Positions 35,421 through 45,830 of a DNA stretch of 64,000 nt are shown here, piece after piece. Source of the stretch: Breznakibacter sp047600785 (lineage in GTDB: Bacteria > Bacteroidota > Bacteroidia > Bacteroidales > Marinilabiliaceae); NCBI GenBank assembly GCA_047600785.1, contig JASGKH010000002.1, positions 3,348,001-3,412,000 of the forward strand. The letters run 5' to 3'. A program made the translations under genes and the position numbers. How positions within the stretch are numbered: position 1 is the first letter of the stretch; each line of letters starts with the position of its first letter. A model generated the notes under the pieces. That model ran no database searches. It worked only from the letters and a program-made list of their open reading frames with translations, and was not told the DNA's origin.

Positions 35421-36338
35421 ATGGAACGCAGGGAATTTATCTGGAAAAGCATGGGCGCTGGCCTTTTGAGCGGTGTCGCGCCTTATTTCGGGGGCCTGAA
35501 CGAAGTGTTGGGTTCACCGGCTCCATCGGCCCCGCAACTGGCCGCCGTTAGGGGAGGCGAAGCCGAAGCAATGTTCGACAAAGCGATAGAGGCCATCGGC
35601 GGCATGAAAAATTTCGTAAAACCGGGACAAACCGTGTTGGTCAAACCTAACATCGGGTGGGACGCCGCTCCCGACAGAGCCGCCAATACAAACCCGAAGC
35701 TTGTGGGACGCATCGTGCAACGTTGCCTTGAAGCCGGCGCCAAAGAAGTGCGTGTGTTCGACAATACCTGTAACCGTTGGGACCTATGCTACAAAAACAG
35801 CGAAATCGAAAAGTATGTAAAAGAAGCCGGAGGCAAAATGGTGCCGGGCAATCTGGAATCGTACTACAAAGACGTGCAAATTCCCAGGGGCAAAGTGCTT
35901 AGAAGCACAAAAGTACACGAATTGGTCCTTAATTCCGACGTGTTTATCAATGTTCCTGTCCTTAAGCACCACAGTTCGACGACCTTGTCGTTGGGCATGA
36001 AAAACCTGATGGGCGTGGTTTGGGACCGCCGCTTTTACCATGGGAACAACCTCAGCCAATGCATTGCCGATTTCTGTACCTACCGTATTCCCGACCTGAC
36101 CATTATTGATGGTTACAAGATGCTTACCAAAAACGGCCCGCGGGGTGTTTCGACTGCCGATGTGGTGGATTTGAAAGCGTTGATCGCCTCCGCCGACATC
36201 GTGGCCGCCGATGCTGCCGCCACCAAATTGTTCGGTACCGAACCCGATCAGATCGAACATCTCAAAATTGCCAGTTCCATGGGTTTGGGAGTTATCGACT
36301 TGGGAAAAGTAAACATCCAACGGATAAAAATGAATTAA
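35421..36338 (+). CDS. DUF362 family protein with Tat-like signal
   Basis: 305 aa. The N-terminus MERREFIWKSMGAGLLSG has the twin-arginine RREF-x-x-K pattern and a hydrophobic stretch, so export by Tat is likely. The rest is DUF362: VLVKPNIGW, AAPDRAANTNPKLVGRIV, VFDNTCNRW, FINVPVLKHHSSTTLSLGMKN, IDGYKMLTKNGPRG. DUF362 proteins often accompany iron-sulfur proteins; the next gene (119 bp on) is a polyferredoxin. A redox role is inferred; substrate unknown. Confidence 0.85.
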   Translation: MERREFIWKSMGAGLLSGVAPYFGGLNEVLGSPAPSAPQLAAVRGGEAEAMFDKAIEAIGGMKNFVKPGQTVLVKPNIGWDAAPDRAANTNPKLVGRIVQRCLEAGAKEVRVFDNTCNRWDLCYKNSEIEKYVKEAGGKMVPGNLESYYKDVQIPRGKVLRSTKVHELVLNSDVFINVPVLKHHSSTTLSLGMKNLMGVVWDRRFYHGNNLSQCIADFCTYRIPDLTIIDGYKMLTKNGPRGVSTADVVDLKALIASADIVAADAAATKLFGTEPDQIEHLKIASSMGLGVIDLGKVNIQRIKMN

Positions 36339-36456
36339 GAAAGGAAGAAGAAAGTGCTTAATAAGTGCAAAAGCGGGGAAAGAGGCAGAAGACAGGAAAG
36401 GTTAAGGCCAAAAACCTGTTCCCGCCGGCTGAGAGCTTTTTCAACCATCAGTAACC

Positions 36457-38019
36457 ATGAATTACAAAACACTTAAACGCCTGCGTGTTGCCGTTGCCAT
36501 TGTGTGCGCCGTAACCACGTTTCTGGTATTCAACGACATCTACGAGTGGCTTTCGCTGTCGCAGATCAAGGCGGTGGTGTATTTGCAATTCGTCCCATCG
36601 TTGCTTAAGTTCATCCAGGTGGCATCGTGGGGAACGGCCGGAGCATTTGTAGTGCTACTGCTTACGGCCCTGTTCGGGCGTATTTACTGTTCGGCCATCT
36701 GCCCATTGGGCATCTTGCAGGATTTGTTTGCCTACATTGCCCGCAAGCGGAGCCGCAAAAAAATGTTCTTTAAAAGCAAAAAAGAGATCAAGTGGCTGCG
36801 TTATCCGATACTGGGCGTCACCATGCTTGCCGCGTTTTCAGGATTCATGGTGGTTACCAGTTTATTAGACCCGTACAGCATTGCCGGTAGGTTTTTCACC
36901 TATCTGACGAAACCGTTGGTCATCATTGGAAACAATGCCGCCGCCGGAGTTGCCGCAAAAGCCAATGTTTACTCGGTATTTAAAATGGCCGTAAACTGGC
37001 CTGTGGCTTCGGTACTAACCGCCACGGCAGCCACGCTGCTGGCAGTAGCTTACCTTTCGTACAAACGCGGACGGCTGTACTGCAATACCATTTGCCCCGT
37101 AGGCACGTTGCTGGGACTGTTGGCAAAGGCATCAATATTTAAGATAAAAATCGACCAGGCAAAATGTTCCAAATGTGCAAAGTGTGTAAGTGTCTGTAAA
37201 AGCGAATGCATCGATTTAAAGGCCCATGCCGTTGACCAAAGCCGGTGCGTAACCTGCTTTAACTGTACGGCCATCTGCCCCGATAAGGCCATCGGTTTCA
37301 CATCCGTGAAACCATCCGGACAAAAGCCACAGCTTGCCCATAACAAAGGCCGCAGAGATGCATTGGCCACGTTTGTGGTACTTTTGGCCAGCATAAGAAT
37401 GTTGAAAGGAAACAATCGGCCCCAAATGGTCGATGGGAAAAAACTTGTTCCCGAAAACAAAAAGAACCCGGTATCACCTCCCGGCTCAAAAACGATCTCA
37501 AGGTTCAACCGCATTTGTACCGGATGTGGGCTGTGCATATCGCAATGCCCCACCCAGGTGCTGAGGCCTGCGTACAGGGAATACGGATTGGCCGGTTTCA
37601 TGCAACCGCATATGGATTATTCGGTGGGCGAATGCAACTTCAATTGCACCCGTTGCGGCGATGTTTGCCCCACCGGGGCCATTCTTCCGCACACAAAAGA
37701 AGAAAAGCAAGTACTACAAATAGGAAAGGTGGTTTTTGTGAAAGAAAACTGTGTGGTGTACACCGACGAAACCGACTGTGGTGCCTGCTCGGAACATTGC
37801 CCGACCAAAGCCGTTGACATGATTTCTTACAAAGGCAATCTGATGATTCCCCACATCAGCCAGGATATTTGCATCGGTTGCGGATCATGCGAACACCCTT
37901 GCCCGCTACCGCCCGGAGTGAAAGCCATTTATGTGGACGGAAACGCTGTCCATCAGCAGGCCCGGAAGCCGCAAGAAGAAAAAGCGGTACAAAAAGTGGA
38001 AGAAGATTTTCCGTTTTAA
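36457..38019 (+). CDS. Membrane polyferredoxin (NapH-like 4Fe-4S protein)
   Basis: 520 aa. Four to five membrane segments in the first half carry CSAICP and CNTICP, the NapH-type motifs. Ferredoxin motifs follow: CSKCAKCVSVCKS with CVTCFNCTAICPD (about 227-270), CTGCGLCISQCPT with CTRCGDVCPT (about 350-415), CGACSEHCPT and CIGCGSCEHPCP in the last 90 residues, for several 4Fe-4S clusters. It moves electrons across or along the membrane, probably to the DUF362 partner. Electron donor unknown. Confidence 0.88.
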   Translation: MNYKTLKRLRVAVAIVCAVTTFLVFNDIYEWLSLSQIKAVVYLQFVPSLLKFIQVASWGTAGAFVVLLLTALFGRIYCSAICPLGILQDLFAYIARKRSRKKMFFKSKKEIKWLRYPILGVTMLAAFSGFMVVTSLLDPYSIAGRFFTYLTKPLVIIGNNAAAGVAAKANVYSVFKMAVNWPVASVLTATAATLLAVAYLSYKRGRLYCNTICPVGTLLGLLAKASIFKIKIDQAKCSKCAKCVSVCKSECIDLKAHAVDQSRCVTCFNCTAICPDKAIGFTSVKPSGQKPQLAHNKGRRDALATFVVLLASIRMLKGNNRPQMVDGKKLVPENKKNPVSPPGSKTISRFNRICTGCGLCISQCPTQVLRPAYREYGLAGFMQPHMDYSVGECNFNCTRCGDVCPTGAILPHTKEEKQVLQIGKVVFVKENCVVYTDETDCGACSEHCPTKAVDMISYKGNLMIPHISQDICIGCGSCEHPCPLPPGVKAIYVDGNAVHQQARKPQEEKAVQKVEEDFPF

Positions 38020-38077
38020 TGCACTTCCCTGTTTGCACTTCCTGGGAAGCTATATCCTTTCGGCATGGCTTTTCTTG

Positions 38078-38111
38078 GTTGGATCAGGCGTTGATCCAAC
38101 ATTACTTTTTC
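38078..38111 (+). terminator. Possible terminator after the polyferredoxin gene
   Basis: GTTGGATCA / TGATCCAAC with a 5-nt loop, followed by ATTACTTTTTCT. The 446-bp spacer (38020-38465) holds nothing else I recognise. Confidence 0.4.
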
Positions 38112-38465
38112 TATTCCACTCAACGACAGTCAATCTACCCACTGTCCGGTGAAACCGGGAAAAAGAAACAACGTCGGGGATGCCAACCGGATCACCATCT
38201 GGTAAAGCCGGGCCTGCAGGAGAAATAAAAGATAAAAGACCACAATATTCTCTATTGGGTGTGGGAATGGCAATATGTTTTTCGCAGCAACCCATGATTC
38301 ATTAGTTCCTCCGATTGTCCTCTCCTCGTTTTTCCTTACATTCAGAAATATTTGCGCCCCTTGGGGCAATTGGCAAATAAATTGTCTAAATTTAAGGACA
38401 GAATGGCCGCCAACACGCTTTTTGCTTAAACACAATGATTTACCTGACCTTATTTCTTTTTTTCG

Positions 38466-39914
38466 ATGGAAGACCAAAAGAAAGACAATTACATATTATT
38501 CGTAGATCCGGAACAGGAAAATCTGGATCTGTGCAAGCTTTTGTTTAAAAAGCATTACCCCGTGCTCACGGCCGATTCACCCGGCGAAGCAATGCAAATA
38601 CTTGGATCGCACGATGTAAAAGTGATTTTGGCAGAGCAATACCAACGCGAAAAAACAGCCATCGATCTGTTCAAGACCACCAGTGAGCATTTTCCGCGTA
38701 CCGAAAGGATTTTGATGACCGGAAGCATCGACAAACAAGTGATCATCGATGCCATCAATATCGGGAAGATATTCCACCACGTGACAAAGCCCTTCGAGCA
38801 GAACAACCTAAAGAGCATCATTGACAAGGCCATTGAGAAACATAATCTGCAAAAGCAAAACGACATTCTCATACTGGGGCTAAAGCAAACCAACAAGGAA
38901 CTGGAATACTTGCTAAATCGCCTGAAAACCGAAGAAGAGAAGTTTCGTGACATTTTCAATGCCACACAAGACCCCATTCTGATTGTGCGGAAAAACGCCA
39001 CGATCATCGAAGCCAATCAACTCGCCCAGGAAACTTTCGGTTTTAAGAAGTCCGACCTGGGCAATACCAGCTTCTCCGCATTGGTGCTCCACGATCATAC
39101 AAAAAAAATGCAACGGTTCCTTATGATGCTCCAATTGAGCGAGACGGCCCTTTTCGAATTGATGATCCGCACGGCCCAGGGCAATGCCAAATCGTTCGAA
39201 ACCAAAGGGCACGCCATCCACTTTCAGGGAGAAGACGCTCTGTTGCTGATATTGCGTGACACCACCGAACGCAAGGAAACCGAAAAACGGGTATTGCAGG
39301 CGATTATCCAAACCGAGGAATCGGAACGCAGACGCTTTGCGCAAGAGCTGCACGACGGGGTCGGCCCGCTGCTGTCAACCGCCAAGCTTTACCTGCAATG
39401 GATACTCAAGCCCAATGCCAAAATAGATAAAGAAGTGGCGCTGAAGAAAATCGAAGAGACATTGGAAGAGACCATTGCCAGCATACGGGAATTATCAAAT
39501 AACCTTAGTCCCAACACGTTGGTCAATTTTGGGCTCGAAGCGGCCATTGGCAGCATTTTGGAACGCATCTCGGGGATTTCGGAAATCGACGGCAAATTAA
39601 CCGTCGACATTGAGAACCGGCTGCCTTTTGACCTTGAGGCCACCATTTTCCGCATTGTGGGCGAAAGCATCAATAACACCGTAAAACATGCCAACGCAAG
39701 CCGGATAAATATTAACATTGCCCATCGCAATGGAACCGGGTTGGTAGAGTATCAGGACAACGGATGCGGGTTTGACGTGGAAAAACAGACACAACACCCG
39801 ACAGGGAACGGGCTGTCGAACATTCGCAACAGGGTAATGAGCCTGGGAGGAGAAATAGAGATTGTATCGAAGCCCCAGCAAGGATTTAAGCTAACATGCA
39901 GGTTTTCAATATAA
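38466..39914 (+). CDS. Sensor histidine kinase with degenerate receiver, PAS and HisKA_3 domains
   Basis: 482 aa, no membrane segment. Receiver-like domain (about 9-125) with Glu57 in ILAEQYQ in place of the phospho-accepting Asp, but with the conserved Lys in HHVTKPFEQ. Then a coiled coil, a PAS domain (about 155-275), a HisKA_3 dimerization region with His296 in QELHDGVG, and a HATPase domain (about 385-482: NNTVKHANAS, EYQDNGCGFD, GNGLSNIRNRV). The HisKA_3 type pairs with NarL regulators; the next gene is one, 39 bp on. The Glu may mimic the phosphorylated state or abolish phosphotransfer (inference). Confidence 0.92.
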   Translation: MEDQKKDNYILFVDPEQENLDLCKLLFKKHYPVLTADSPGEAMQILGSHDVKVILAEQYQREKTAIDLFKTTSEHFPRTERILMTGSIDKQVIIDAINIGKIFHHVTKPFEQNNLKSIIDKAIEKHNLQKQNDILILGLKQTNKELEYLLNRLKTEEEKFRDIFNATQDPILIVRKNATIIEANQLAQETFGFKKSDLGNTSFSALVLHDHTKKMQRFLMMLQLSETALFELMIRTAQGNAKSFETKGHAIHFQGEDALLLILRDTTERKETEKRVLQAIIQTEESERRRFAQELHDGVGPLLSTAKLYLQWILKPNAKIDKEVALKKIEETLEETIASIRELSNNLSPNTLVNFGLEAAIGSILERISGISEIDGKLTVDIENRLPFDLEATIFRIVGESINNTVKHANASRININIAHRNGTGLVEYQDNGCGFDVEKQTQHPTGNGLSNIRNRVMSLGGEIEIVSKPQQGFKLTCRFSI

Positions 39915-39953
39915 AATTCCGATCTCATTAACGTTAAACAAAACACCAAATCG

Positions 39954-40607
39954 ATGAGCAATACAAAAGTTTTTTTGGTCGACGACCATAAAATCTTCAG
40001 GGAAGGATTAAAACACCTGATCGAGGTGGAGGAAGTGGGTATTGTGATTGCCGAAGCTGCCAACGGCCACGAGTTTCTGCAAAAGTTGTGCGAACCCCTC
40101 CCGGATGTGGTGTTAATGGACATCTCAATGCCCCACATGAACGGCATCGAAGCTACCAGGACCGCCCGCGGAAAGTTCCCCGATCTGCAGGTGGTTGCCC
40201 TCTCGATGCACGGTGACGAGGAATATTATTATAAAATGATCGAGGCCGGAGTCCGTGGTTTTTTGTTAAAAGACAGCGGCATTAAAGAAATTGAGCGGGC
40301 TATCTGCTCGGTGCTCGAGGGCGAGAGCTATTTTTCGAACGAATTGTTGCGCCAAATCATCTCGGGACTGAACAAAAAGAGCCACCAACCCGAATCGGCC
40401 ATTGAAAAGGATGGGCTTTCCACACGTGAAATAGACGTCCTAAAGCTTGTCTGCCAAGGTTTCACCAACGAAGAAATCGCAGAAAAGCTCTGCATCAGCT
40501 CGCAAACCGTAAAGGGGCATCGAAGCAATCTTTTGTCGAAGACCAACTGCAAGAACAGCGCCAGCCTTGTCATGTACGCCATAAAAAACAAAGTGGTGGA
40601 AATTTAA
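39954..40607 (+). CDS. NarL/LuxR-type response regulator
   Basis: 217 aa. Receiver domain with Asp56 in LMDISMP and the KDSG lysine, then a LuxR helix-turn-helix (about 150-215: STREIDVLKLVCQG, NEEIAEKLCISSQTVKGH). It is the probable phosphorylation target of the HisKA_3 kinase upstream. Confidence 0.95.
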   Translation: MSNTKVFLVDDHKIFREGLKHLIEVEEVGIVIAEAANGHEFLQKLCEPLPDVVLMDISMPHMNGIEATRTARGKFPDLQVVALSMHGDEEYYYKMIEAGVRGFLLKDSGIKEIERAICSVLEGESYFSNELLRQIISGLNKKSHQPESAIEKDGLSTREIDVLKLVCQGFTNEEIAEKLCISSQTVKGHRSNLLSKTNCKNSASLVMYAIKNKVVEI

Positions 40608-40653
40608 CACCGCCAGATCCGTTGCACGCAACCAACCTCTTCCGGAGGAAGTC

Positions 40654-43600
40654 ATGGAAATGGTGTTGACCGTTTGGATTTGTCCAACTCCTTACCCGTA
40701 TTGTATGACCGAAAACCGAACACAGTTTGAAAAACTTGGCAGAAAACAATTCGATCTTTTTTTGCGGGACTTGCCTGAAGCCAGGTTAGTGCTTTTCCAT
40801 GCCACGGGCCACAAAATATATCCATTGCTGGCCTCCCACCCCTTTTCGTACCCCATTGACGGAGAAGAGCCGGATTTGGACGATCGTCCGACCGACACCG
40901 AAGGCACGCTCCGCGCCATCATTGCCTCGGGCTGGAACACCGGTTCCGATACCATGCCGCTGTTCCATTCCCATTTTAATGCCAGCCATAACCAGGGTTC
41001 GTTCATCCTTTGCCTTTGTCCCGGATCCCGGGGGCCGGAAAGGCCTGTCATCCTCGATATGCTCGAGTCGCTCGGTGAAATACTGAAGCCCATCCTCCAA
41101 ACATATCCTTTAGGTAACCTTTCCTCCAAAGAAGGCCCGACACATGTCTCCTTTGGATCTTTTTGGGAAAAGCCTTTTGGAACACAAACACAACTCACGG
41201 CCATTTTCGATTCCATCCGGCAAGCCATCATCATGTCCGATCAAAACGGGACCATCACATTCATCAATTCCACGGCATTGTCGCTCACCGGATGGGAAAA
41301 ACACAACGCAACCGGACAACCGCTGGCCAGGGTTTTCCAGATGATCGATCCCAAAACCCGCAAACCCGTTCCCGATCCCTTCAACGACGTTTCCCGCACG
41401 AAGGAGCCTGTCCATTCCTCCGGTGCAAAACTGGTATCGCAATATGGAATCGAGCTCCCAATGGAATATTCAGCATCTCCGTTGTTCGACAGAGGGCATT
41501 TCTCCGGCATAATACTGAATTTCTGGGACAAAACAGAAACTTACCACGAACGGGAAACCATGCGCAGGCTCAAACTTGCCATCGATAGTTCGCAAGACGG
41601 GTTCTACATCACCAATCCCCGGGGACAGTTCATTTATGCCAACAAGTCTGTCATGGATCGACTGGGGGCCGGCCCAATGGACATTTTCTCAAAAACCATC
41701 GACGATCTGATTCCCGACAACCAAACAACAAATCCCCAAAAAGAGAGGTCGCAGCCCAAGGGAACGCCACACACCGAGTTCGAGCGCATGGTAACCCTCG
41801 GGGAACGAACGACCTGCATGTTGGTGCAGAACTACATGATGGATTACGACAACGAGCCTTGTACCGTCGGGATCGTCCGGGACGTGAGTTCCCTGAAACA
41901 AATACAGCGCGAACTGGAAGACGGCAGGAAAACATTGAGCTTCCTGGTCGAACATATCAATGTGGTCCTTTACCGGTACAACTTAACCACGCAGCGAATA
42001 TTTTACGCGGGCATGCAATCGCAAGAAGTGCTGGGCATTGCCAACGAACAATGGGAGGATTTCAACGGCTGGGTAAAATGTTTGCACCCCGACGACAGGG
42101 AGACCGCCATTTCCCAAATCAAAGGGTTTATCTCGGCAGGCATCAATACGTCGTTCGAATACCGGATCATCGACGACCGGAAACAGGTCAGATGGGTTCG
42201 CGACGTGCTTACGGTAATTAAGGACGGACACGGCACCCCCATCGAAGTAGTCGGTTTTATGGTCGATATCAGTGAATCAAAACAAAGGGAAAAAGAGCTC
42301 AAAGACTCGAAACAACGATTCGAGACCATCCTTGATTCGGTACAAACCGCCATTTACTTAATAGACACCGGCAAGCAGCTCATTATGGTCAACAAATATT
42401 GCCGGCAGGCCCTGGGGTTCGACCCTTGCAAACCCAATGGCCCGGACATCGGTAATTTCTTGCCTTATGAGGCCACTTCTGCGGACATATATGACATTTT
42501 CGATAAGGCAATAAAGACCAAAGAACCCCAATCGCTTGAACATAGCCTGAACATAAACGGGACAGCCATGTCGGCCTTCACCATCTTTGTCCCCATCTTC
42601 GACGGAAACGGCGAGGTAACCATGATCTGCGGAAACTCCGTCGACATTTCCAAGACCAAAAGGGTACAAAAAGAACTGGAGAAAGTAAGGGAACGGCTGA
42701 ACTTTGCCCTTACCGCCGGAAACATCGGCATATGGGATTACATGGTACCGGAAGAGAAAGCCATTACCAATTCCGTATTTGATGGATGGACCAAACAGCC
42801 GTGCGGTTGCAACGACGGGGAGTTTTCATGGTTGATCCGGTTCATCCATCCGCTCGATATCGGGAACCTGTACAAAGCCTATTTTCCGGCAAAGAAGGGC
42901 CAGGACCAAAGTTTTGAATGCGAACTGAGGATCAAAACCGGCGACGACCAATACGTGTGGACCCTTCTGCAGGCTAAAATAGTGGAACGGAACACGGCCG
43001 GGGAACCGACAAGGATCATTGGTGTCCACATCGACATATCACGTCAGAAAAAACTGCTTCTGGAACTTTCAAAGGCCAAAGAAGAAGCCGAGAAGGCGGA
43101 CAAGGCCAAAAGTTTGTTTTTGGCCAACCTCTCGCACGAAATACGAACCCCCATGAATGCCATCCTGGGATTTGCACAAATAATCGAAAAACAGATATCA
43201 GACCCTACGCTGGTAAATTATGTGGAATCGATTAAATCGGGCGGGAAAACATTGCTCAACCTCATCAACGATATTCTGGACCTTTCAAAGATAGAAGCCA
43301 ATAAAGTCACCGTAAAATCGGAACCGGTCGACGTGCGGCACGTGGCCACGGAAATGTCGCGCCTTTTCAGTTATCGCTGCGAACAAAAGAAGCTCGGCTT
43401 CGTCACGTCCATCACCGGCAACGTCCCGGCGCACGTTTACATGGACGAGCTCAAGTTCAAGCAAATATTGATCAATCTTATAAGCAACGCCGTTAAGTTC
43501 ACCGAAAAAGGCACCGTGGCCCTGAACATCGACTTTGAAAAACACTTGCCGCAGAGCGGGACCCTTACGATGGAGGTGAAGGACACGGGCATCGGGATTT

Positions 43601-44517
43601 TGCCCGCCAACCAACAAACCATCTTTGAACCGTTCATGCAACACGAGAACCACGATTCGAAAAAATATGGCGGAACCGGTTTGGGCCTCAGCATCACCAA
43701 GAAACTGACCGAACTGATGAACGGGAACATATCCGTTGACAGCCAAATGGGCAAAGGGACCACCGTATCGTTGGTTTTTAAAAAGATAGATTGCGATAAG
43801 GAGTACAACGGCCCGGAAGAACAGCCCTCCGAAAACAATGTTCTGGAAAACTCGACGCTGATACTGGTCGCACAACGGCCGGGCGGGTTGGAGAACGTGC
43901 TGAAACACCTCATTTTCCAGCAAATGGAAGTGTACGAGGCCATAGGGTTTGATGCCGCGTTGGCACAAGTCCATGCAAAAAATCCCGACATCGTGGTCGT
44001 TGAAGCGTTCACCGGCGCAACGCCCGATTTCTTCAAAGAGTTTATGGCACAGATGAAGGCTTCAAAAATCCCGGTACTGGCATATTCGCACGACCACATC
44101 CCCAAGAACCTGTCGTCCATTGACGGAAATGATTTTGACGGCCTGTTTTGTGACCCCATCATGCACGACCAACTGATGAAACTGTTCCAGAAACACGTCA
44201 GGCCAAAGCTGCAGGAACCCGCCATTGCCGAACCCCTGGAGTTTAACGTGAAACAGGCAGCGTACATCGTGGAAAATACCGGCGACATCCCGCCCCTCAT
44301 CGGGCAGTTGTACCGAATCCATTCGTCACAGCAGGTAAAAGAACTCGCCGGAAAATTGCGTTCCTACGGGAACAGCCTCAATTATAAGCCATTTGCCGAT
44401 TATGCCGCCAAACTGGACGAATCGATCAGATTATTCGATGTGGAAGGCATTGATACCGTCATTAAAACGATTGACAAACATTACCACCAACTGATAAAAC
44501 TAGCCAACCATGAGTAG
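40654..44517 (+). CDS. Hybrid multi-PAS sensor histidine kinase with degenerate receiver
   Basis: 1287 aa; no clear membrane segment. ATG 40654 is used, with GGAGG 9 nt upstream; ATG 40705 is an alternative. About five PAS domains fill residues about 180-820 (LTAIFDSIRQAIIMSDQNG, LKLAIDSSQDGFYITNPRG, LSFLVEHINVVLYRYNL, FETILDSVQTAIYLIDTG, LNFALTAGNIGIWDYMV). HisKA His828 (NLSHEIRTPMN), HATPase (about 935-1060: NLISNAVKFTEKG, DTGIGILP, GTGLGLSI), then a receiver-like domain (about 1065-1190) with Glu in IVVVEAFTG, and a C-terminal helical part like an Hpt. Many PAS domains imply several inputs. Confidence 0.92.
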   Translation: MEMVLTVWICPTPYPYCMTENRTQFEKLGRKQFDLFLRDLPEARLVLFHATGHKIYPLLASHPFSYPIDGEEPDLDDRPTDTEGTLRAIIASGWNTGSDTMPLFHSHFNASHNQGSFILCLCPGSRGPERPVILDMLESLGEILKPILQTYPLGNLSSKEGPTHVSFGSFWEKPFGTQTQLTAIFDSIRQAIIMSDQNGTITFINSTALSLTGWEKHNATGQPLARVFQMIDPKTRKPVPDPFNDVSRTKEPVHSSGAKLVSQYGIELPMEYSASPLFDRGHFSGIILNFWDKTETYHERETMRRLKLAIDSSQDGFYITNPRGQFIYANKSVMDRLGAGPMDIFSKTIDDLIPDNQTTNPQKERSQPKGTPHTEFERMVTLGERTTCMLVQNYMMDYDNEPCTVGIVRDVSSLKQIQRELEDGRKTLSFLVEHINVVLYRYNLTTQRIFYAGMQSQEVLGIANEQWEDFNGWVKCLHPDDRETAISQIKGFISAGINTSFEYRIIDDRKQVRWVRDVLTVIKDGHGTPIEVVGFMVDISESKQREKELKDSKQRFETILDSVQTAIYLIDTGKQLIMVNKYCRQALGFDPCKPNGPDIGNFLPYEATSADIYDIFDKAIKTKEPQSLEHSLNINGTAMSAFTIFVPIFDGNGEVTMICGNSVDISKTKRVQKELEKVRERLNFALTAGNIGIWDYMVPEEKAITNSVFDGWTKQPCGCNDGEFSWLIRFIHPLDIGNLYKAYFPAKKGQDQSFECELRIKTGDDQYVWTLLQAKIVERNTAGEPTRIIGVHIDISRQKKLLLELSKAKEEAEKADKAKSLFLANLSHEIRTPMNAILGFAQIIEKQISDPTLVNYVESIKSGGKTLLNLINDILDLSKIEANKVTVKSEPVDVRHVATEMSRLFSYRCEQKKLGFVTSITGNVPAHVYMDELKFKQILINLISNAVKFTEKGTVALNIDFEKHLPQSGTLTMEVKDTGIGILPANQQTIFEPFMQHENHDSKKYGGTGLGLSITKKLTELMNGNISVDSQMGKGTTVSLVFKKIDCDKEYNGPEEQPSENNVLENSTLILVAQRPGGLENVLKHLIFQQMEVYEAIGFDAALAQVHAKNPDIVVVEAFTGATPDFFKEFMAQMKASKIPVLAYSHDHIPKNLSSIDGNDFDGLFCDPIMHDQLMKLFQKHVRPKLQEPAIAEPLEFNVKQAAYIVENTGDIPPLIGQLYRIHSSQQVKELAGKLRSYGNSLNYKPFADYAAKLDESIRLFDVEGIDTVIKTIDKHYHQLIKLANHE

Positions 44518-45685
44518 CAAAATATTGATCGTCGACGACAACGGAAAAAACGTTCAGCTTTTGGCCAGCCTGCTCACCGGCGCGGGCTACGAAATAGAGT
44601 ACGCACTCGGGGGGAAGTCGGCCCTCCAATGGGTGGGCAAGCACGATTTCGATGCGATACTGCTCGACATCATGATGCCCGAGATGGATGGGTTTGAAAC
44701 ATGTACCGCCATAAAAGGTATCGCCGGAAAAGAGAACATCCCCATAATCTTCATCACCGCGCGCGATGATGCGGAAAGCATAAACAAGGCGTTTAAGACC
44801 GGCGGCGTCGACTACATCTCCAAGCCTTTTAACCAGGACGAACTGCTGGCACGACTGGCGACCCATGTCGAACTGAGAAAAAGCAAAAAGAAACTGCAGG
44901 ACATGGCCGCATGGCTCGAAAAAGAGGTGGACAACAAAACCAAAGAGCTCCAGGAGGCCAACAAACGGATCGAAAAAGCTTATAACGAGCTCAAAACCCT
45001 CGATGTGGCCCAGAACGAATTCCTAAAAGCCATCAGCCACGAAATCAGGACCCCGCTGACAGCCATCGTGGGGTCCATCAGCCTGTTAAGAAATTTCTCC
45101 GACAACGAAGACCTCAACGAGGTGGTGGCCCTTTTGGAGCGCTCCGTCACCAAGCTGGAGCATTATTCTTACGTGGCGTTGCAGATTGCCTATTTACGCA
45201 TTCGGGGCAAGGCCCAGTTGTCGATGGAAAAAATCAACCTCAATGCCATATTGAAAAACTGCGTGACCAAGTCGCAGGCCCTGGCCGAATCCAGGCAACT
45301 GATACTGAAATTCACCGCCAACAGCCCCGGTATAAACGTGGTGGGCGACCACGACATGCTAAACAAAGCCTTTATGGCCATCCTGGAATCGTGCATCAAA
45401 TACACCGGCGAAGGGATCATCGAAGTAAACATCGATCTTGCCCCCCACGAGCTAAAATGCACGTTTAACGATTACGGGGCACAATTTGTCAACGACCAGC
45501 CCGTGTCGGGCTTTGATTCGATCACCAACAGCACCATTGCCCCTTACGGGCGCAACACCAACATTGAGCTCCAATTGGCGCAAATGATCATCCTCACGCA
45601 CGGGTGGCATTTGGAGTTCGTAAACAAACACAACGAGATCGGCACCGAAACGGTCGTGAGCATTCCCGTCGAACTCGTGAACTAG
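44510..45685 (+). CDS. Response regulator fused to a degenerate histidine kinase
   Basis: 391 aa. The receiver (about 4-122) is intact, with Asp53 in LLDIMMPEMDG and the ISKPFN lysine. A coiled coil leads to a HisKA domain with His177 (AISHEIRTPLT). The C-terminal ATPase domain lacks the clear DxGxG and N-box residues (NDYGAQFVND), so catalysis may be weak or absent. It overlaps the hybrid kinase by 8 bp and probably receives its phosphoryl group. Confidence 0.9.
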   Translation: MSSKILIVDDNGKNVQLLASLLTGAGYEIEYALGGKSALQWVGKHDFDAILLDIMMPEMDGFETCTAIKGIAGKENIPIIFITARDDAESINKAFKTGGVDYISKPFNQDELLARLATHVELRKSKKKLQDMAAWLEKEVDNKTKELQEANKRIEKAYNELKTLDVAQNEFLKAISHEIRTPLTAIVGSISLLRNFSDNEDLNEVVALLERSVTKLEHYSYVALQIAYLRIRGKAQLSMEKINLNAILKNCVTKSQALAESRQLILKFTANSPGINVVGDHDMLNKAFMAILESCIKYTGEGIIEVNIDLAPHELKCTFNDYGAQFVNDQPVSGFDSITNSTIAPYGRNTNIELQLAQMIILTHGWHLEFVNKHNEIGTETVVSIPVELVN

Positions 45686-45830
45686 AAGGATAACCCGCGC
45701 CACCATACGTAGTGTCTGTTTCCTCATAATGTGAATCAAGAATTCGTTGTAAATGCTACATATTTCATGCGATAAAATTAGCCAAACATATGGTAAAGTG
45801 TTAGATCGCTAAAATGAGTAAATTTGAGCC

